A stretch of DNA of 5,928 nt from contig CAYXRK010000245.1 in the NCBI GenBank assembly GCA_964467615.1, positions 1-5,928 on the forward strand, written 5' to 3'. The stretch is from CAYXRK01 sp964467615. GTDB taxonomy: Bacteria; Hydrogenedentota; Hydrogenedentia; Hydrogenedentales; GCA-2746185. The first letter of the stretch is position 1; every line of letters begins with the position of its first letter. The notes below the pieces were generated by a model, which had not been told where the DNA came from, ran no database searches, and worked only from the letters and a program-made list of their open reading frames with translations. Shown here piece by piece: positions 1 through 3,545 of this stretch. The translations under genes were made by a program, and so were the position numbers.

Positions 1-1
1 C

Positions 2-1060
2 CCCCACTGGATCCACACCCTCATCCTCACCCAAGTCCTCATGGGCCGCGCCGCGCATCAACTCTCCAACTCCACCCTCACCGAATCTCCCGCCCCAAAA
101 ATACCCGATCCCCGATATCTGAAGTCCGACACCCTGGACCCTAAACCCTATACCCCAAACCCTACACCCCATACCCGCCCCTCCACCGCCCTAAACGTCT
201 ACCTCCGCCTCGCACGCGAACACCGCATCCTCCTCGGCCAATACCTCCGCCACCAACAACACGCCGCCGCCAATTCCACTCACTCCGCCAACTCCAACTC
301 ATTGGCCCCATCCGTCCAATCCGTCCGATCCGTCCGATCCGTCCGTCAACACGAAGCCCAAACCCTCGAGACCAAAATGCAACCCTACCTCGAAGAAATC
401 CAAGCGCTCATCCCCGAATGCACCGTCCCCCTCAAAACACTTCACCAACCCAAAGACAAACGAGAAGCCCGCCGCATCATCGACACCATCGAAGAGACGA
501 TTACCCCCGAACTCCAACACATGATCGAATCCGGCGCCTGGAGGACCTTCGACCCCGACGCCCCTGTCCAAACCCCCAACATCGACGACTACCCAAAAAT
601 CGACCCACCCCAAACCAATGCGGCACAACCACCTTCAGCGGCGCGCGCGACCTTCACCACCGACGCGTCCAACGCGTCCAACTCTTCCGATCTGTCCGAT
701 CTGTCCGATCTATCCCATTCGTCCCATTCGTCCCATTTGTCCCATTCGTCCGATCTGTCCGATCTGTCCGACTCGTCCGACTCGTCCGACTCATACCCCC
801 AGCTTCCAGTCGCCACCCCAAACCCGATACCCGATACCCGAAACCCAGACCCTACCACCGCCCTCTCCCTCACCCGCCTCGCCAAACGCATCCGCGCCAA
901 GTACCTCGCCATCGCCAAAGACGACCTCGTCGAACACCTCTACCGCAACCCCGAAGACCTCGACGTCGAACCACTCATCCTCACCCAAGAAATCGCCGAC
1001 CGAGCCGTCCCCAACGCTGCCAACGCTGCCTACCAACGATTCTTCCAAAACACCCAATAA
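2..1060 (+). CDS. Hypothetical repeat-bearing protein, N-terminus cut by window edge
   Basis: I do not recognise this protein. The frame is open from the left edge to a TAA stop at 1058-1060. The ATG at 41 has no Shine-Dalgarno sequence, and the residues before it (ending WIHTLILTQVL) look like ordinary protein, so the true start probably lies outside the window. Numbering from that ATG, three better-formed segments can be seen: residues 1-16, about 48-200 (charged and helical, for example EEIQALIPEC and REARRIIDTIEETI), and about 273-339 (basic helix LAKRIRAKYLAIAKDD, then an acidic tail region). They are separated by low-complexity linkers: Pro/Thr-rich at about 21-47, Ser-Val-Arg at 91-102, Ser-Asp/Ser-His at 210-251 and Pro-rich at 258-272. 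No signal peptide, membrane span or catalytic motif is visible. Codon use differs from its neighbours: third positions are mostly C or A, with CAA, GAA, AAA and CTC strongly preferred. The helical segments suggest a real gene, but its function is unknown. Confidence 0.65.
   Translation, partial: PHWIHTLILTQVLMGRAAHQLSNSTLTESPAPKIPDPRYLKSDTLDPKPYTPNPTPHTRPSTALNVYLRLAREHRILLGQYLRHQQHAAANSTHSANSNSLAPSVQSVRSVRSVRQHEAQTLETKMQPYLEEIQALIPECTVPLKTLHQPKDKREARRIIDTIEETITPELQHMIESGAWRTFDPDAPVQTPNIDDYPKIDPPQTNAAQPPSAARATFTTDASNASNSSDLSDLSDLSHSSHSSHLSHSSDLSDLSDSSDSSDSYPQLPVATPNPIPDTRNPDPTTALSLTRLAKRIRAKYLAIAKDDLVEHLYRNPEDLDVEPLILTQEIADRAVPNAANAAYQRFFQNTQ
101..179 (+). repeat. Degenerate 7-bp C-rich tandem repeat, telomere-like
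   Basis: From 131 to 179 the sequence falls into seven consecutive 7-mers of the form ACCCNNN (ACCCTGG, ACCCTAA, ACCCTAT, ACCCCAA, ACCCTAC, ACCCCAT, ACCCGCC). Upstream, 101-128 can be cut into four further diverged 7-mers (ATACCCG, ATCCCCG, ATATCTG, AAGTCCG), with a 2-bp phase slip at 129-130. Because 7 is not a multiple of 3, the repeat passes through all three reading frames and encodes a Pro/Thr/Asp-rich linker without a stop codon. The unit resembles the CCCTAAA-type telomere motif, but nothing suggests a telomere here. Replication slippage is the simplest origin. Confidence 0.7.
311..346 (+). repeat. 9-bp tandem repeat, four units (TCCGTCCGA)
   Basis: Four contiguous 9-mers are TCCGTCCAA, TCCGTCCGA, TCCGTCCGA and TCCGTCCGT. 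In the reading frame of the surrounding gene they encode Ser-Val-Gln/Arg repeated four times. Written in another register the unit is GATCCGTCC, one base from the GATCTGTCC unit of the larger block at 668-793. Confidence 0.85.
668..793 (+). repeat. 9-bp tandem repeat array, 14 units (TCC-GAY-yTG/TCG)
   Basis: Fourteen contiguous 9-bp units run without a phase break, each starting with TCC. They fall into homogeneous blocks: two diverged leading units (TCCAACGCG, TCCAACTCT), three of TCCGATCTG type, four of TCCCATTCG type, two of TCCGATCTG and three of TCCGACTCG. The units encode Ser-Asn-Ala/Ser, then Ser-Asp-Leu, Ser-His-Ser/Leu, Ser-Asp-Leu and Ser-Asp-Ser. Block-wise identity points to local duplication and slippage, and copy number may vary between strains. 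The unit length of three codons keeps the host frame open whatever the copy number. Confidence 0.9.
814..855 (+). repeat. 7-bp C-rich tandem repeat, second block (TACCCGA)
   Basis: Six contiguous 7-mers are CACCCCA, AACCCGA, TACCCGA, TACCCGA, AACCCAG and ACCCTAC. This is the same family as the 7-bp repeat at 101-179 and begins 20 bp after the 9-bp array. It encodes a Pro/Asn/Asp-rich stretch just before the C-terminal helical segment of the host protein. Confidence 0.75.
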
Positions 1061-1071
1061 CGCCAACAGTA

Positions 1072-1096
1072 GCGCCCGTCTCGCCGAGACCGGCGC
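1072..1096. terminator. GC-rich hairpin 11 bp after the stop, possible terminator
   Basis: The inverted repeat is GCGCC-C-GTCTC, loop GCC, GAGAC-C-GGCGC: two 5-bp perfect stems separated by one C-C mismatch and capped by a 3-base loop. It follows the TAA at 1058-1060 of the upstream + strand gene, within the convergent gap before hemW. No T-run follows on either strand, so it is not a textbook intrinsic terminator. It may be a weak or bidirectional terminator, an mRNA 3' stabiliser, or a dispersed intergenic palindrome. Confidence 0.45.
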
Positions 1097-1149
1097 AGCC
1101 TCAACGCCGTGAACCGCGTGGAGAAGTTCGCGGGCCTGTGAGAAACGCG

Positions 1150-1163
1150 CGGCCTCGGGGCCG
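1150..1163 (-). terminator. Small hairpin just past hemW stop, possible terminator
   Basis: Read on the minus strand, CGGCC-CCGA-GGCCG forms a 5-bp stem with a 4-base loop starting 8 bp after the hemW TAG. It is followed by CGCGTTTCTC, which holds only a short T-rich stretch. Position and polarity suit a hemW terminator, but the stem is short, so the call is weak. Confidence 0.3.
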
Positions 1164-1171
1164 GGCTCGCC

Positions 1172-2251
1172 CTATGGCAAGAGCGCGAGGCCGATCTCGT
1201 CATTGAGTTCGTAGCCCGTTTGTGTTGGGCGGTATCCGTGATCGTCGCGCTCGAGTAGTTCGCGTGATTGGAGCTCCCCAAGCGCCGCGCCGAAGTCGCC
1301 GTCGACCGGTCCGCCGAAGCGTTCCGCGTAGTAGTCGTCCGTGATGCCGCGGCGTGTGCGGAAGTGCTGGATGAGCGTCTCGACTTTAATTTCGTCTTCG
1401 GCGAGATCCAAGATTTCGCTCTTCACGCCGGGAGCGGTCAGATACCGGTTGATGTGCGGGGCATTGCGCGAGCGAACGCCGTCCAGATACGAGTACGCGC
1501 CGGGGCCGAATCCGGCGTATTCCTCGTTGCGCCAATAGATGCAGTTGTGGCCGCTCTGGGACCCGGCGCGCGCGTAGTTCGAGATTTCATAGTGGTCCCA
1601 ATCGGCGAGCGCGTCCATGCCCATGCGATACAGTTCGAGGCTGTCGTCGGGATCGATGGCTTCGTTGCGCCGTCGCCAGAAAGGGGTGTTCTGTTCGAAC
1701 GTGAGCGAATAGGTCGAGACGTGCGGCGGGCCGATGTTCACGCACTCGGCAAGGGAGGACCTCCACGCGTCGATCGGGGGCGCGCCAAAGATGAGATCGA
1801 GTCCCCAGTTCTCGAAGGTGCTGGCGATGATGCCGCACGCGCGGCGTGCGGTGTGTGCGTCGTGGCAGCGGCCGAGATAGTTGAGCGTGGCGTCGTCGAA
1901 AGATTGGACACCGATGGTGATCCGGTTGACGCCGAGCGAGCGCCACAGCGCGGCTCGTTCTTCGGTTACGTCATCGGGGTTGACTTCCATGCTGATTTCC
2001 GGCGACATCGTATCGAAGCGACGATGGAACGCGGCGAAGATGGTATCGAGATCCGAAGGAGTGAGCAGCGAAGGCGTACCGCCGCCGAAGAAGAGGCTTT
2101 GGGCAGTGCGAGGGCCTTCGAATGATTCGATTTCGCGGGCGAGCGCACTGGCATAAGCGCCGGGTGCTTCGCCCTCAATCGGCTGCTTGACGAAATCGCA
2201 GTAGGGGCACGCGACGCGGCAATAGGGGATGTGGACGTAGACGCCGAGCAT
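1172..2251 (-). CDS. hemW: Radical SAM haem chaperone HemW (HemN-like)
   Basis: This is a 359-residue protein, close to E. coli HemW (378). The N-terminal radical SAM domain has the 4Fe-4S motif C11-x3-C15-x2-C18 in YCRVACPYCDF. The residue two after the last Cys is Phe20, as in HemW, whereas true oxygen-independent coproporphyrinogen oxidase HemN has a further Cys there. Other family signatures are GGGTP at 56-60 (SAM binding), EVNPDD at 89-94, GVQSFDD at 114-120, SNYAR at 224-228, HNxxYW at 235-240 and GFGPGAYSY at 247-255. The C-terminal HemN_C-type winged-helix region runs to the end. HemW binds haem and is thought to deliver it to haem proteins such as respiratory enzymes; it is not a coproporphyrinogen oxidase, a frequent misannotation. 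The start fits the conserved beginning MLGVYVHIPYC and has AGGA 7 bp upstream. Its 5' end lies 39 bp from the divergent selC. Identification as HemW rather than HemN rests on Phe20 and the short N-terminus. Confidence 0.93.
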   Translation of the reverse strand: MLGVYVHIPYCRVACPYCDFVKQPIEGEAPGAYASALAREIESFEGPRTAQSLFFGGGTPSLLTPSDLDTIFAAFHRRFDTMSPEISMEVNPDDVTEERAALWRSLGVNRITIGVQSFDDATLNYLGRCHDAHTARRACGIIASTFENWGLDLIFGAPPIDAWRSSLAECVNIGPPHVSTYSLTFEQNTPFWRRRNEAIDPDDSLELYRMGMDALADWDHYEISNYARAGSQSGHNCIYWRNEEYAGFGPGAYSYLDGVRSRNAPHINRYLTAPGVKSEILDLAEDEIKVETLIQHFRTRRGITDDYYAERFGGPVDGDFGAALGELQSRELLERDDHGYRPTQTGYELNDEIGLALLP

Positions 2252-2258
2252 CGCGCGA

Positions 2259-2263
2259 TCCTA
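2259..2263 (-). promoter_or_regulatory. Ribosome binding site of hemW
   Basis: The minus strand reads TAGGA and then 7 bases before the ATG at 2251. The AGGA core and spacing support this start. The site lies inside the 39-bp gap shared with selC, so the promoters of both genes must overlap this gap or reach into each other's transcribed region. Confidence 0.5.
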
Positions 2264-2290
2264 CAGCATGCGCGTGGTACCATCGCGCGC

Positions 2291-2385
2291 GGAGGCGAAA
2301 GGGGCCTGGTGGCCCTCGCGGTCTTCAAAACCGTTGACCCGGGTAGACCCTGGGTGGTGGGTTCGATTCCCATCCGCCTCCGCCA
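2291..2385 (+). tRNA. selC: tRNA-Sec (anticodon TCA)
   Basis: This 95-nt gene folds as a bacterial selenocysteine tRNA, the same length as E. coli selC. The acceptor pairs 2291-2297 with 2375-2381 (7 pairs), with A2298-C2374 as a mismatched eighth position. The D arm has the diagnostic 6-bp stem and 4-base loop (GGGGCC, TGGT, GGCCCT; 2301-2316). The anticodon arm is GCGGT, CTTCAAA, ACCGT (2318-2334), with anticodon TCA at 2325-2327, reading UGA. The long variable arm pairs 2337-2343 with 2349-2355 around a 5-base loop. The T arm is GTGGG, TTCGATT, CCCAT (2357-2373). The discriminator is G2382 and CCA is encoded (2383-2385). The extended D stem, long variable arm and 8+5 acceptor/T layout exclude a suppressor or tRNA-Ser reading. 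The product is charged with Ser, converted to Sec by SelA using SelD-made selenophosphate, and delivered by SelB; none of those genes is in the window. A GTTTTGGTTT stretch follows immediately, with no clear terminator hairpin. Confidence 0.96.
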
Positions 2386-2482
2386 GTTTTGGTTTGAGCA
2401 TAGACAAGGGGCATTTTGGACTGAATTGTATTGCCTCGAAATGTACGAGTTGCCGGTAGAGATTCTGCGCCCGCTCGGAGTG

Positions 2483-3541
2483 TCAGTTTAGAGGGACGCT
2501 TGATACGTGTCCGGCCAATGCGTTCTTCAACGCATCGGCGAGCTCGTTGCAGGCGGGGACGGCTGCGGGTACCGCGCCGGAGATCATCGCGAAGGAATGG
2601 GTGAGGTTGCCGTAGCATTTGTAAGTGGCGGGGACGCCCGCCGCTTGCAACTTGTCGGCGTAGAGTTTGGCTTCGTCGCGCAAGGGATCGAAGCCGGCGG
2701 AGGCGATGAACGCCGGAGGCAGGCCGGCGAAACTTGTCTCGCGTAACGGCGAGACGCGCATGTCCGCAAGTTCGGAAGCGTCGTTCAGATACAGGTCGCA
2801 AAACCACTTCATCGTCGCGGCATCGAGCGGATACGCATCGGTCATTGTTGAATACGATGGCGTATCTGCCTGCCCTTCGAGCCAGGGGTAGATGAGGAGT
2901 TGGAACGCGGGCATTTGGAGCGCGTTCTTCCGCGCGTGGTGCGTGATGACCGCGGAGAGTTGGCCACCCGCGGAATCGCCCGCGACGGCGATGCGTTTTC
3001 GGTCGATGCGCAATTCGGCAGCGTTTGCGAGGGCCCACTCGTAGGCGGCGATTGCGTCGTCCACCGCGGCGGGGAATTTGTGTTCGGGGGCGAGACGGTA
3101 ATCGACGCTGATGAGGCGGCACTTGGCGGTGTCGGCGAGTTGCGTGCAGAAGGCATCGCATGTGTCGAGATCGCCGATGACGCAACCGCCTTGGTGAAAG
3201 TACAACGTCAACGCGGAGGGCGTCGCTACGCCGCGCGGCGTGTAGACCCGTATCGGAATGTCGCGCCCCGCGGCGGGAATTACAGTGTTCTCGATGTTGG
3301 CCATGGGGCGCGGGGCGGCTTTGAGCAAACCGAGGCCTGCCGCTGCGCCCGCGCGGGCAACGGGTGGTGGGAACGAACGGAGCGGCGGCTGTTTCTTGCC
3401 TTGCACCCAGAGCAGTTGCGACATGGGATTGAGCGTGTGGCCGTCGATTTGCATCGGTTTCCCGCCCGCCATCGCGTACAGCATGGAGGCGGGCAGCCGC
3501 TTGAAGAGTTGGATCATCAAACCTTGAAACGAGAGCGCCAT
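2483..3541 (-). CDS. Alpha/beta hydrolase, hormone-sensitive-lipase family (esterase)
   Basis: This 352-residue serine hydrolase matches the HSL (family IV) esterase/lipase fold. The oxyanion-hole motif is HQGG at 116-119, followed by the typical VIGDLDT. DYRLAPEHKFPAA (147-159) is a strong family signature. The nucleophile is Ser190 in GDSAGG (188-193), the catalytic acid is probably Asp285 in FDPLRDE, and the catalytic His is His315 in THSF. The order Ser, Asp, His is canonical. No signal peptide is visible, so it is probably cytoplasmic, hydrolysing short- to medium-chain esters; the actual substrate is unknown. The start codon lies 4 bp after the TGA of the upstream amidohydrolase, implying translational coupling. 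The Shine-Dalgarno sequence is poor, and Met9, preceded by AAGG, is an alternative start. One oddity is Gln117 where most relatives have Gly (HGGG). The stop is TGA. Confidence 0.9.
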   Translation of the reverse strand: MALSFQGLMIQLFKRLPASMLYAMAGGKPMQIDGHTLNPMSQLLWVQGKKQPPLRSFPPPVARAGAAAGLGLLKAAPRPMANIENTVIPAAGRDIPIRVYTPRGVATPSALTLYFHQGGCVIGDLDTCDAFCTQLADTAKCRLISVDYRLAPEHKFPAAVDDAIAAYEWALANAAELRIDRKRIAVAGDSAGGQLSAVITHHARKNALQMPAFQLLIYPWLEGQADTPSYSTMTDAYPLDAATMKWFCDLYLNDASELADMRVSPLRETSFAGLPPAFIASAGFDPLRDEAKLYADKLQAAGVPATYKCYGNLTHSFAMISGAVPAAVPACNELADALKNALAGHVSSVPLN

Positions 3542-3545
3542 GATG

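Noticed and set aside
668..793. CRISPR-like array
   Set aside because: The units are contiguous 9-mers without spacers and lie inside an open reading frame; this is a minisatellite.
1268..2125. Plus-strand open frame of 285 codons opposite hemW
   Set aside because: It is a mirror of the hemW codon pattern, with no domain and no convincing start; hemW itself has full family motifs.
2435..2449. CTCG...CGAG inverted repeat between selC and the hydrolase, considered as a terminator
   Set aside because: It has only 4 pairs with a 7-base loop and no T-run on either strand, which is expected by chance.
2386..2482. Attachment site or integrated element at the 3' end of selC
   Set aside because: tRNA 3' ends are common integration targets, but no duplicated tRNA end or integrase is visible and an ordinary gene follows within 97 bp.
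2252..2485. Possible selenocysteine read-through of the hydrolase TGA at 2483-2485, since the frame stays open for about 70 more codons
   Set aside because: The hydrolase is already complete with its catalytic triad, no SECIS-like hairpin stands out just after the TGA, and the extension would run antisense through selC. Open frames are common by chance at this GC content.
1966..3185. Minus-strand open frames beginning or ending in MGIEPTT- and WESNPPPRVYPG-like peptides
   Set aside because: These peptides are antisense translations of the tRNA-Sec T arm and variable arm, a familiar artefact in annotations; the frames otherwise shadow hemW and the hydrolase.
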